Assembly: GCA_963575745.1 (NCBI GenBank)
Contig: CAUYUJ010021074.1
Coordinates: 92,991-112,990 of the forward strand
Reading direction: 5' to 3'
DNA length: 20,000 nucleotides
Origin: Prorocentrum cordatum
Taxonomy: Eukaryota > Sar > Dinophyceae > Prorocentrales > Prorocentraceae
Under the pieces are notes generated by a model, which made no database searches, had not been told where the DNA came from, and saw only the letters and a program-made list of their open reading frames with translations. Below, one piece after another: positions 8,165 to 16,382 of this stretch (position 1 is the stretch's first letter; each line of letters opens with the position of its first letter). The position numbers and the translations under genes are program-made.

Positions 8165-8267
8165 CGCTGCTGCCCTCGCCGGCCCCGGGGCCGACGCGGA
8201 GGGCGTCGAGCGGAGGCGGGCGCCCCCCGCGCGGGCGGCGGCGATCATCGGCTCCGGCGGGCGGTGA
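7521..8267 (+). pseudogene. Alanine-rich retrocopied coding sequence with a stop at codon 8
   Basis: The first ATG after the spliced leader is at 7521, giving MAQPRGA and then TGA at 7542-7544. The same frame then stays open to TGA at 8265-8267. Past the stop it has an alanine/arginine/proline-rich region, a strongly basic stretch AKRRRRRQRRAARK (about residues 90-103, nuclear-signal-like), an acidic segment MEVEKEDEVLAG from about residue 114, and a 14-residue poly-alanine run encoded by GCT repeats near 8117-8160. The SL-to-ATG distance (43 bases) suits a dinoflagellate mRNA. The stop suggests a dead copy, but a 135-residue product could still start at the ATG at 7860. No family recognised. 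A plus-strand frame continuous from the leader to 8433 and a minus-strand frame are also open, so the frame choice rests on ATG position and the acidic/basic pattern. Confidence 0.45.
8117..8160 (+). repeat. (GCT/CTG)n tract
   Basis: About 14 trinucleotide units inside the retrocopy. It gives poly-alanine in the inferred frame and poly-leucine or poly-cysteine in the others. Confidence 0.9.
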
Positions 8268-8528
8268 CCGCCTTCGTAGCCTTCGGCGCGCCAGGCCGCC
8301 TCCTTTGGCCCTGGTGCGTGCTAGGGCCAGTCGACTCTCCAGGCCGCCTCGTCCTTCTTCTGGATGGCCCTGGTGTCTGCCGTGCGCGAGCCTCGTGCTC
8401 GCTCTTTGTCATTCTATGCCTGATATGGGCTGAGAGAGGTCCAGCAGGTCGCCCTGCTGGAGCGTGCGGCGCCGCCTGCCACACAGCTCGTGCACTTCAG
8501 GCAGTGAGGGCGTTGAACTTAATAAAAA

Positions 8529-8543
8529 GGCCGTTTTCGGTTC
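8529..8543. repeat. Target-site duplication, right copy
   Basis: Exact second copy of GGCCGTTTTCGGTTC, directly after AATAAAAA. It marks the right boundary of the retrocopy. Confidence 0.85.
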
Positions 8544-9124
8544 GCGAGAGGGCGTCGCGGCCGTCATTTTTGCGGGTCCAGGTCCGTCGGTTTCGGTCCT
8601 GGGCCGTTTTCACTAAAGGGAGGTTCACTACAGGGAGGTCTGTCCACCGCCGACATGTGGTCGAGGTCGGTTCGGGGAGGGTGATTCCCCTGATGTCCTT
8701 CGTGTTTGTTGCATGTTTTTGTGCGCGTTGGGTGTCTTGGCCGTCGGATTGTTCCGCGTGCTTGAAGGGTGTTCTTTTGTCGTGGGTCCGGCCGAGCAGG
8801 CGGCCGTGGCGCCCGCCGAGGGCGCCGGGCCTGCGGCCTCGAACGCTTTCGCGCCGGCCCCTCAAGTCGTGTACTTGCCAGGGGATGCTTTAGCGGGTGA
8901 ACTTGCCAGTCTGAGGAGGGAAAGAAACACGCAGACACAATTAATCGTCGATTCCCAGGAGAATTTCGGAGACTATGGGAATTGGGCGGGAAGACAAAAA
9001 CCCAGAACATATGTGAAAATACGGGGGCTCTTTTTATTTGTGTGTATTTATTTGTGTGTCCCAGGGCCCCTTTCACAGTCTTGCTCCAGTCGCGTGCCAA
9101 TGTGGGTCGGTGAACTTGTAAGTG
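8544..9124. other. Unassigned interval with small tandem duplications
   Basis: Two 15-base tandem units TTCACTAAAGGGAGG (8609-8623) and TTCACTACAGGGAGG (8624-8638) differ at one base. TATTTGTGTG is repeated at about 9038-9060. GGCCGTTTTC, the start of the target-site sequence, recurs at 8602-8611. No gene recognised. Confidence 0.5.
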
Positions 9125-10024
9125 ATGGGGTCGTATACCAGTCGGGGGCAGCGTCAACTGGGCGATAACGCTCGTGATCGCCCCCGCCCCCCCCCCCGAT
9201 CGCGTCACGCCGTTATACCTACATGTTTCAAGGAATCTTTCAGGGTTTCCAGAACATTTCAAGGGTTTTCCAGGAATTCGTCGTCCTCGCTGTTGTCCGC
9301 GAGAGGCCGAAAAGGCGAGAATGAAGTCACAAAAACCTCGTTCGTCGAGCCTCGGACCTCGCTCTTCGGAGGGGGGGGCGGAAGAGCTCGCCCACGCGGC
9401 AAAAACGAAAATCTTCAGTCGCCGCCACCGCCGCCACCGCTGTCTTCCTCGCTCGTCGTCCCTGCTCATCCTGCTCGTGCTTTTGCTGCTGCTTTTCCTC
9501 CTCGATCCCCTCTTTCTCCTCTGCCCCCTCGCCCTTTTCCTTATACTCCTCCTCCCGAGGGCCCGGGGGCTAGAAAAAGGCCCCGGGAGGCCGAAACCCG
9601 CCGCGAAAAGGAACGCGCGGTGTCGCCATCGGGGGTCTATCACCAATCTGTCGCCAGTCGAGCGAGCGCCTGCGATCGTCGTGGTCGTGAGACTATCAAA
9701 GGCGTTGGGCTGAATCGGCGACTTCAGCTTCTGGCTTCAGACCTTGGCTGGCACGTCTCGCCTGCATGCGGGTGCCATCTCTTCGTCGTCGTCGTCGTCG
9801 TCCTGGTCATCTGGAGGAGGGCAGATGGCGGCATGAGCCTGAGCTCTTGGCGCTCCGCGCCGGTCTCTCCGATCGGACGCTGGAATCCCCAGGGCGGCCG
9901 TTCCAAGCAATCCGCGCCGGCTTCGCGTCCCGAGCAGCCTCCTGACGGCCCCCAGGGCCCCGCGAGGCCCCCGAAAACGTCGAAAGCCATCCTCGGGGGC
10001 GTCAAAGAGGGGGGTGATGACTAG
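9125..10024 (+). CDS. Proline-rich hypothetical protein, best intact coding candidate
   Basis: A 299-codon frame runs from the ATG at 9125 (MGSYTSRGQRQLGD) to TAG at 10022-10024. An N-terminal polar region is followed by a proline/serine/alanine-rich segment (about residues 98-153) and a charged segment ARKRPREAETRREKER (about residues 154-169). A more ordinary stretch, TIKGVGLNRRLQLLASDLGW, comes next, then a short valine run from a GTC repeat (about 9780-9802). The C-terminus is proline/serine-rich. No signal peptide or family motif is recognised. A 360-codon frame on the opposite strand overlaps the first half, so an open frame alone proves little. I prefer the plus strand for its genuine ATG and less repetitive middle section. 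No spliced leader, intron border or promoter was seen. Confidence 0.3.
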   Translation: MGSYTSRGQRQLGDNARDRPRPPPRSRHAVIPTCFKESFRVSRTFQGFSRNSSSSLLSARGRKGENEVTKTSFVEPRTSLFGGGGGRARPRGKNENLQSPPPPPPLSSSLVVPAHPARAFAAAFPPRSPLSPLPPRPFPYTPPPEGPGARKRPREAETRREKERAVSPSGVYHQSVASRASACDRRGRETIKGVGLNRRLQLLASDLGWHVSPACGCHLFVVVVVVLVIWRRADGGMSLSSWRSAPVSPIGRWNPQGGRSKQSAPASRPEQPPDGPQGPARPPKTSKAILGGVKEGGDD

Positions 10025-10370
10025 GGGGGGATGGATATCATGGCGTGGGCCATGCTGTTTCTCCAGATGTCATGGCGCCTCTTCTTATTTCATGACGTCC
10101 CTGGTCCCCCCGCTGGGCCGCGCACGTGCCGCCGGTCATGATTTGCACCCCCCCTCTTGGACACCCCCCTCTTGGCCCTACCTCGGGCCTCCGGCGGCCG
10201 TTCGGGCCGACTCGGGCACCCCAGAATCTCCTTCGGCGAGACGCGGCGGGAAGACCTGCAAGAAGGACGAGTGGAAGCTCCCAGAAGACTTCCCGCAGGT
10301 CCTCGCCCCTCGTCGCCAGACATCCGACCCTTGATCTGTTCCATACCATCGGGGAGCAATCAACGGCACA
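10025..10370. other. Unassigned interval
   Basis: A short direct repeat CCCCCCTCTTGG occurs at about 10149-10160 and 10165-10176. Otherwise mixed GC-rich sequence with no recognised gene. Confidence 0.4.
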
Positions 10371-10527
10371 AACAACAAATCTCGGAGGCCCGCGCTGATT
10401 TCTCGGATCGGCGCTAGAACCCCCTGACGGCGCCTCCGGCGCCGTCCCTGGCGCGTTCCGCGCTCCAGGGAGGGGGGTCCAACGCCGCTCCGAGGAATCC
10501 GCGTGGACCTCCGAGTTCTTATGTTTA
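10371..10527. mobile_element. MITE-like foldback element, copy 2 of 3
   Basis: The left arm (10371-10425), with CTCGGAGGCCCGCGCTGATT, pairs imperfectly with the right arm (about 10470-10527), with CCGCGTGGACCTCCGAG at 10499-10515. The outer end TATGTTTA matches copy 1. The centre GACGGCGCCTCCGGCGCC followed by GTCCCTGGCGCG is nearly identical to copy 1. The arms differ from copy 1 more than the centre does, while still complementing each other. Confidence 0.65.
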
Positions 10528-10680
10528 CGCCATTGTCTGTTTCCCTCTATCATTCGGGCCAGACGAAATGGGGGGATTGGGAAAGGGTGGGTTACGAAAT
10601 TTGCTGCATGCAGCTGGTTTCGGCCCCACGGAGGGCCCATTCCTCGATGCATAGCCGCCTCCGGCGCTGGGGGGCGCCGG
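10528..10680. other. Unassigned spacer
   Basis: Contains a 12-base perfect palindrome GCTGCATGCAGC at about 10602-10613; nothing else recognised. Confidence 0.4.
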
Positions 10681-10707
10681 GAGAATCAGCTACGTGAGCT
10701 GATTCTC
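10681..10707. repeat. Perfect 11-base stem-loop
   Basis: GAGAATCAGCT and AGCTGATTCTC flank the 5-base loop ACGTG with no mismatch. A C-rich run follows. It resembles a compact hairpin terminator in shape, but there is no adjacent gene to support that role. Confidence 0.85.
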
Positions 10708-10914
10708 AGCCCCCCCCCTTTGCTATCCCCCCCTTCGCCCAGCCCGAATCATGCGGTCCCCGAGAGACCCGACCCCTTCTCCCCAGGGCCCGCTCTTCGC
10801 CCCGAGCCGTCTATTGGTTGCCCAGGGGCACGGCGAGACCCCCAGGGACCGAGAAGATGTGAAAAGCCTCCGCCGTGTGTCTTGTCGAGATGCTGAATCC
10901 CCGAGTGTCCCAGA

Positions 10915-11070
10915 TTTCCCCCCCCCTCCCCCTCCTCCTCCTCTTCCTCTTCCCCCTCCTCCTCCTCCTCCTCCTCCTCCTCCTCCTCCTCCTCGTCCTC
11001 CTCTTCCTCCTCGTCCTCTTCCTCCTCCTCCTCCTTGTTCCTTCTCCTCCTCCTTCTCCTCCCTCGCCCT
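10915..11070. repeat. (CTC/CTT)n polypyrimidine tract
   Basis: Near-pure pyrimidine on the plus strand, mostly CTC, CTT and CCT units. The poly-leucine, poly-proline and poly-glutamate frames over it are repeat artefacts. Confidence 0.9.
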
Positions 11071-11237
11071 CCGCGGTGGCGCCGACCCAGGAGCGTGTCG
11101 CCGATTTCGACCCCCGGCGTGTTCCCGTGGCAGCAGCAGGCGGCGCAGCAGAAGCCGCCGAAGAAGAAGAGGAAGGCGGACGCCTCCCCAGGATCGGGCG
11201 ACGGTACACACATATACACGTTCGCCAATTTAGGCCC

Positions 11238-11321
11238 ATCCTGGGTCTAGGATCGGTGCATGCGCCTCACGCCTCCCTGGCCAAGCCGTGAGGGCGCATG
11301 CACTGATCTCGGGCCCAGGAT
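11238..11321. repeat. Long hairpin with ~35-base arms
   Basis: The left arm 11238-11271 (ATCCTGGGTCTAGGATCGGT onward to CACG) is the near-complement of the right arm 11287-11321 (CGTGAGGGCGCATGCACTGA onward to CAGGAT). There are few mismatches, one extra base and a 15-base loop. It is unlike the three-copy foldback family. A MITE, or a relic of one, is possible. Confidence 0.75.
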
Positions 11322-11880
11322 GTTCCAAGCCAGGTTCGGTGCCTGTGCATGCCTCTCTCTCTTCATCCAGGAGGGAGCCCCCCGTCCCCGCCGCCCCTCC
11401 CCAGAGAAGTGGCGGGGTCTCGTGGGGTCTCGTGAGGTCAGAGGAGGTGGAGGGAGGAGGCAGGAGGGGGTATGTGTCGCAAGTGTTCGGAGCTTCTCGT
11501 GGGTTCTGGGAGCGTGGTCTCGCCTCGTGGCACTCCAGCAGCTGCGCCTTGCGCCTGGCCGAGAGCGTTCCGGGGGGGCCCAGCTCGTCCCAGACTCTGC
11601 CGCAGGAGGCCCGAGCTGTGGTCCGAAGACCCAGAGATGCAGGTGCCTGACAAATCGAGGCGCAGGTGTTTCCACAGTTCTCGGCCTCCAGGGGCCCTCG
11701 CTGGCCCCCAGGAGCGTCAAAGGACGTCTCGGCACGAATCAGGAGGTCCCCGGGGAACTATAGGAGAATATGGATAATGGGGGGGACGACGAAAACCTAG
11801 AAACTGCCCGGAAGCATGAGGACACCTAGGATCTCTGTGTATATTTAGGGATCTGTGTCTATGTGTATATATATAGGTTT
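11322..11880. other. Unassigned interval
   Basis: GC-rich unique-looking sequence with a GAGG-rich patch near 11440-11470, becoming AT-rich after about 11760. Frames are open on both strands; no family recognised. Confidence 0.4.
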
Positions 11881-11883
11881 TTG

Positions 11884-12372
11884 AGTATGTATGTATGTAT
11901 GTATGTATGCATGCATACATGCATGCATGTATGTATGCATGCATGCATGAATGCATGCATGCATGTATGTATGCATGTATGTATGCATGTATGTATGCAT
12001 GCATGTATGCATGCATGTATGTATGTATGTATGTTTGTATGTTTGTATGTTTGTATGTTTGTATGTTTGTATGTAATGTATGTATGTATGTATGTATGTA
12101 TGTATGTATGTATGTATGTATGTATGTATGTATGTATGTATGTATGTATGTATGTATGTATGTATGTATGTATGCATGTATGTATGTATGTATGTATGTA
12201 TGTATGTATGTATATATGTATGCATGTATGTATGTAATGTGCGTATGTATGTATGTATGTATGTATGTATGTATGTATGTATGTATGTACGTATGTATGC
12301 ATGCATGCATGCATGCATGCATGCATGCATGCATGCATGCATGCATGCATGTATATATATATATATGTATAT
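11884..12372. repeat. Compound (GTAT/GCAT/GTTTGTAT)n microsatellite
   Basis: Nearly 490 bases of tetranucleotide repeat. Mixed GTAT/GCAT comes first, then an octamer GTTTGTAT block (about 12029-12072), then a long uniform GTAT block. A pure ATGC block of 13.5 units (12297-12350) follows, and then TA repeats. The ATGC unit is self-complementary. Open frames here (MYVC or IHTY repeats) are not genes. Confidence 0.97.
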
Positions 12373-13139
12373 TTGTGCGTCCCCGGGCCTCTTGAATGAA
12401 GAGTTGGCCCTGGGGAAAGAAAGGGTCAGGACTTCGGGGACCGCGCAGGGGCCGCGCCACTGCTTCAGGCGCTCGTGCGGCCGAGCGACGGGGGCGGGGT
12501 AGCTGCGGGCCCGGCGCGCGCTGGACCGCTCACGACAAGAACACCCCCAACTCGAAATGACCAAAGCACGGGCCCCTGTTTAGATTTGTTCGTGCTGTTG
12601 TTGCGTTTCGTGGTTCGTTGTTGTTTTAAACGCCCCGTTTCGTCTTTCCTGTTCTTTTCGGCACCGGCCTCGTTTTTTTCCATTCGTTTCAAATGTCGGG
12701 CCTCGTTTCGTTGTTCGTTGGAAGCGTAACTTCGTTTTAAGCATCGTTGTTGTCGGCCCCTGAGCCAAAGGGACACTCCAACCGTGGCGGGCCAACTTCG
12801 GGGTAAGGCGCAACTTCGGGGTGAGGCCAAAGAAAGCTGAAGGGGGGACTTCAGGAAATGCATGAAGGAGGCCTCCGGGGAAGGCTTTCGGGCACGCCTG
12901 GGCGAACCCTAGGGTTATTGGTAGCACTCAGAGGACAACCTAGGTTAGCCTTCGGGAAGCGCTGGGGAGGTAAACCTAGAGAAGACTCAGTGGAATAACC
13001 AAAAGGCAAACCGAAACTAACCATGAAGACGAGTTTTCGGCAAGCCTGTGGAAGGCCGACGTTCGAAGTTTGAGTGGGCCCTGCCCTAAGCTACCTTAGG
13101 CCGAGGATCAGAATTACGACTCAGATCGAACAACTTACC
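12373..13139. other. Unassigned interval with GTTTCG-rich segment
   Basis: 12580-12760 is GTTTCGTT-rich, giving lysine/arginine/asparagine-rich frames on the minus strand. ACTTCGGGGT recurs at about 12786 and 12811. Two small palindromes, AACCCTAGGGTT (12905-12916) and AACCTAGGTT (12937-12946), lie close together. No gene recognised. Confidence 0.4.
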
Positions 13140-13335
13140 CAAACCAGCCAAAGAGGCTCCCAAGACTGCTCCGCGACGGACCTAACGAGAACCCCAGGAC
13201 CTCCAAAAACAGATCTTACAGGAACCCCGAGAAAACGCTGACAGGACTCGGACAGAACCCCCGAAGGCTTCCACAACACCAATGCAACGCCAACGCTTTC
13301 GAAGACGCCCCAAAATGGCCCAAGACGCGCCCAGC
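13140..13335 (-). repeat. Degenerate CTTGGRG-type minisatellite, inverted tract
   Basis: Read on the minus strand, words such as TCTTGGGAGCCTCTTTGG recur at the spacing of the plus-strand tracts, with strong divergence. Confidence 0.45.
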
Positions 13336-13513
13336 GATATCTGGACACCCATCCGATAGGAATACCTTCCACGCGGGGCCCTTTCGAACAGCTTGATTTC
13401 TCATCAGAAAATAGCCCCCTTGCCATGGGCCCAGGGGCCAAGACCCTTCCCGGGCCTCCAGAACCGTTGCAGGAAGCACCCCGCCGACGAGTGCCCGTCC
13501 AGTTTCGTGGTCT

Positions 13514-13828
13514 ATGCCGCGGAACGCCCGGCGCGCAGTGTCGAGCTCATTGGGTCACGCTCGCGCAACGTGCATCGCCCTCATCTCCCATTTCAAATTC
13601 AGCCCTCGTCCTTCTCCTCGACCTCATGCACCTGCACTCCCTTCTTGTCGACCTCGCCTCCATCGTAGCCATCGCACCTCTTCTGCTCATCGTCGACGTC
13701 GTCGTCATTCCCACTGCGCTCTTTCTGGCCTCCGCACCTACGACTATGATCGTGTTGGCTCTTCTGAAAGCTTGCCTACCTCAACACTTGATGCCGTCGC
13801 CTTGTTCGCACAAGCGTTCCAATTCTGA
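13514..13828 (+). CDS. Small Ser/Arg/His/Pro-rich hypothetical ORF
   Basis: A 104-codon frame from ATG to TGA. After a basic N-terminus, the middle is SPRPSPRPHAP and HRSHRTSSAHRRRRRHSH. The C-terminus is less biased: ALSGLRTYDYDRVGSSESLP, then LDAVALFAQAFQF. The codons are largely pyrimidine-ending. It resembles a disordered basic segment of a larger protein more than a complete gene. The overlapping +1 frame is also open to 14015 and is leucine-rich. No domain recognised. Confidence 0.2.
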   Translation: MPRNARRAVSSSLGHARATCIALISHFKFSPRPSPRPHAPALPSCRPRLHRSHRTSSAHRRRRRHSHCALSGLRTYDYDRVGSSESLPTSTLDAVALFAQAFQF

Positions 13829-15107
13829 CGTCCCCATGTGTAGCTTCACCTGCAACGAGCGTTCGAACATTCGCTTCCCGTTCTTGCCAGGTCAGGTTTG
13901 CGATGAAAAAGACCTTGCCGTACGCTCTCGGCTAAGAGCGGCTGGGGTCCAGCCAAGCCTGCGCTGTGTGTTGTCGTTGAAGATGTCGACAAACCAACAA
14001 CTCCTTTCCTCTTGATCGCCGCGATGTGTGTGCACGGGCGTGCTGGAGTCCCAAGCGTGGCATTCTAGGCGCGAGTGCCTGGGACACCGTGTACCATGTG
14101 GCAGCAGCAGGGTTTTTATTTGTGCGCGCAGGATGCGGTCCAAATCGCATCGATGCAGTAATATAACAGCCTGCCGCCTCATCCAACATTCCAAGGATAA
14201 ATGTTTGGCCTGGTGAATGCAGTGACTCGAGAAAAACGAAGTCCTAGCAGAACCACGCATGTGCACAGTCCAAAGTGAATGTAGGGCGTAGGGAATCGCA
14301 GCTCTCAGAAATGTAGGTGCGTTGGCAGATGCCGCGGCTTGGAAGAAACGGCGCAGGCCAAGACAGCAACCAGCGCATCCGCAGCCATTTCAGGAAAAGG
14401 GCGGTGCTGCAGACAGGGGCACAAACATCGCCGTGCAAATATACAAGACCAGAACGTTTTTCGTGTTTCCCCCCTCGGCTTTGATTCGTTTTTCGGGAGA
14501 CCTCGCATCGCGAAATTTCTTTCGGGGCCTTCGTTGTTGCGGGCGACGGCACTCACGGGCCACGTTTCGTGGCGCCGTCCTTCTCTCTTCCGCTCTACTT
14601 CGTTTTTGTCGCTGATGGTAATCTTCACTCCTGGCCAAGGCTGCGGGTAACATCATTGACGAAACACATCTCGTAAACAATACAGGCGATCGTTCTTATA
14701 TTAATTGTTATCGCCCTCTCCCCCCTCCCCCCTTGGAGTGGATCTTGGCTGTGTTTTGGCGCCTGTTTCGAGCAGGTGGAGCCTCACCCATGATGGACGC
14801 CCTAATGCAAACAGTCGCGTTAAGCAGAGGCCTGGAGCCAGACCTCTCCCCTCCCCCTCTTCCGCCCAATGTCGAAACGCCGAATAGAAAAACGTACGTC
14901 CACCACCGGATCAGAGCATATCAGACAGGCCTGTACCCAGCCGACCCGACATGTTGTGGTATCACTGCTGCGTCCCGTCCCGGCCAGAGGGCGGGCTCGC
15001 CCAGGAGTTCACGCCGCTGGCGGCCGCAGTTCCGACCCGCTGCCGCCGGTGGTCGTGATGAGCCGTCCCACGAGCGTCAGCGCCATTCGGCGGCGAGCGG
15101 TGGAGGA
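13829..15107. other. Unassigned low-repeat interval
   Basis: The least repetitive stretch of the window, with lower GC locally (about 14090-14320 and 14640-14710). Minus-strand frames of 85-124 codons overlap each other in different phases, and none shows a family motif. 14460-14600 is GTTTCG/TTCGTTTTTCG-rich, like 12580-12760. A gene with short exons could be hidden here, but I cannot define one. Confidence 0.4.
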
Positions 15108-15216
15108 AGTTGAGAAGGGGTGGGCCTTCTCAGAAGGCTTGGACGTCCCCCGGCTTCCGAGAAGGGTGCTACGCTTGACGCAAAACCTCTCAGAAGGCCG
15201 GATGGCTTCTGAGAAG
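15108..15216. repeat. Cluster of CTTCTCAGAAG-type palindromic boxes
   Basis: Copies: TTGAGAAGG (15110-15118), CCTTCTCAGAAGG (15125-15137), CTTCCGAGAAGG (15154-15165), CCTCTCAGAAGG (15186-15197) and CTTCTGAGAAG (15206-15216). Each is a TTC/GAA dyad separated by three bases, so it differs from the two-base spacing of the classical heat-shock element. Confidence 0.7.
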
Positions 15217-15536
15217 TCCCGCCACCTTGTGATCGACTGCGCTTACGAGTGACCCTTCGCCAGAGCGACTTTTGGTGCGGGCTCATCGGGGTCCCCCCGA
15301 TCGCTGCGCGCGCTGCGATAGGCTGCTTACGCGCTTGGATTTAGCCCCCTTGCGCCCACGTAGTCCGCGCATTTCAGGTCACTCTGAGGTCACTCCTTCT
15401 CCTTCCGCTTCTCCTTCTCACTCCACCTCCTCGCTCGCGGCCGAGGGGCGATGACCGCCGCACAGCCCCACGCAGCTTCTCACCATCCCAGCGACCGGAG
15501 AAAACGGGGCGGCTGCGGTCGGGGCTCAAGAGACGG

Positions 15537-15660
15537 GGGTCAATGCGAACGGGGGTGAGCCAGAGCGCGGATCTTGCAGGTTCCTGCAGGGCCAGGGTTG
15601 CATTGACCCGGGTTTGGGTGCAGGATCCCGCAGGATCCTGCAGGGTCTTGCAGGATTTTG
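15537..15660. repeat. 10-bp GCAGGATCCT minisatellite with inverted flanks
   Basis: Decamers start at 15576, 15586, 15620, 15630, 15640 and 15650 (GCAGGWTCCT-like, with variants). The 24 bases between the two blocks contain GTTGCATTGACCC (15597-15609). This is the near-complement of GGGTCAATGCGAAC just upstream (15538-15551). Confidence 0.8.
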
Positions 15661-15800
15661 CGAGGCCTGACGGATAACTAGATCGCCGATGCGCGGACAT
15701 TCGCGCATAAGCTTCCCACCGCAGGTCGGGCGTAAGCGCCGTCGTCTCCACGCGGTGTGTCACATTGGCGGCCCGCGTATGCCACCGCGTAAGGTCGCTA

Positions 15801-15935
15801 CATCGTTGTCTTTTCGTCGTTCATTGGAGCACATGCGTAAGACCCGTGTCTTTTCGTCGTTCATTGTTCATCGTTGTCTTTTCGTCGTTCATTGTCTTTT
15901 TCGTCGTAAGACCCGTGTCTTTTCGTTGTTCATTG
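15801..15935. repeat. ~69-bp tandem duplication containing TGTCTTTTCGTCGTTCATTG
   Basis: The 20-mer named in the call occurs at 15807-15826, 15847-15866 and 15875-15894, and with one change at 15916-15935. A partial copy lies near 15893-15907. CGTAAGACCCG precedes two of them at 15836 and 15905, giving the 69-base period. Confidence 0.85.
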
Positions 15936-15940
15936 GAGCA

Positions 15941-16380
15941 TGTGCGAACACCAGCACTGCGGCCAGGAGTAGGTCGGCCATGCTCTCACGCGGCGCCTCC
16001 TTCCATGGCCAGCACCGTGGTGCACTGCCAGCTCCATCTGGTACCATCCGGAGAGAAGCCACGGACCTATTCAGCACCCAGGCCGCTCCTTTGCATTTCC
16101 TGACGCACAGAAAGACGATCCGAGGGGGGAGCGTACGACACGCCTGGATAGAACAGGGGTAGCACCCGGGGAGGAGAGCTCTCCAGCCATATCTCGGGTT
16201 TCCGGCGGCCATTCAGGACGATTTGCACATCCCTGGAAACGTCTCGGCGAGGCATCCCGACGCTGGAACACCGCCGAGAGTTGACGAGAGCGTCCGAAAA
16301 CTCCGAACTTCGTGGGGTCCCGAGCTCGAGAACGTTGCCGCAGCGCTGGAGGAGGAGGAGAGCGTTTTTGTTTTCATCTG
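15941..16380. other. Unassigned interval
   Basis: Unique-looking sequence with a TCCGGCGGCCATT segment near 16200. No gene, RNA or repeat could be supported. Confidence 0.4.
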
Positions 16381-16382
16381 GC

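Larger units (their letters stand above)
7441..8528 (+). mobile_element. SL-tagged mRNA retrocopy (processed retrogene insertion)
   Basis: A 1088-bp segment has every mark of an mRNA copied into the genome. Its 5' end is exactly base 1 of a spliced leader, its 3' end is TTAATAAAAA, and identical 15-base sequences flank it. Dinoflagellate mRNAs receive a 22-base spliced leader by trans-splicing, so a genomic SL at a transcript's 5' end means the copy passed through RNA. The insert has a short 5' leader, a 249-codon reading frame with one stop, and a possible 3' untranslated region of about 260 bases. Insertion by target-primed reverse transcription, using LINE-type machinery supplied in trans, is inferred; no reverse transcriptase is present in this window. 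Confidence 0.8.

Noticed and set aside
6998-8248. 416-codon minus-strand frame antisense to the retrocopy
   Set aside because: Its second half is the GGA tract read as poly-proline and poly-serine, and the rest is antisense to the SL-oriented transcript. The SL fixes the plus strand as sense.
8564-9646. 360-codon minus-strand frame
   Set aside because: It has no ATG at its upstream end and no recognised motif, and it overlaps the plus-strand ORF. Long open frames on both strands are common in this composition. It remains a weak alternative to the plus-strand call.
10681-10707. Rho-independent transcription terminator
   Set aside because: The stem is perfect, but it is followed by a C run and not T, there is no adjacent gene, and the sequence is eukaryotic in character.
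11845-12564. Long frames encoding IHTY or MYVC repeats
   Set aside because: Pure products of the GTAT/GCAT microsatellite; all frames stay open.
12905-12946. Telomere-like words AACCCTAGGGTT and AACCTAGGTT
   Set aside because: Only two short palindromes; there is no tandem TTTAGGG or CCCTAAA array.
15523-15530. Second possible spliced-leader relic ending GGGCTCAAG
   Set aside because: Only the last few bases agree; nothing upstream resembles the leader.
15600-15660. CRISPR-like array suggested by repeated GCAGG units
   Set aside because: Units are 10 bases and directly tandem, without spacers. No cas gene is present, and the genome is eukaryotic in character.
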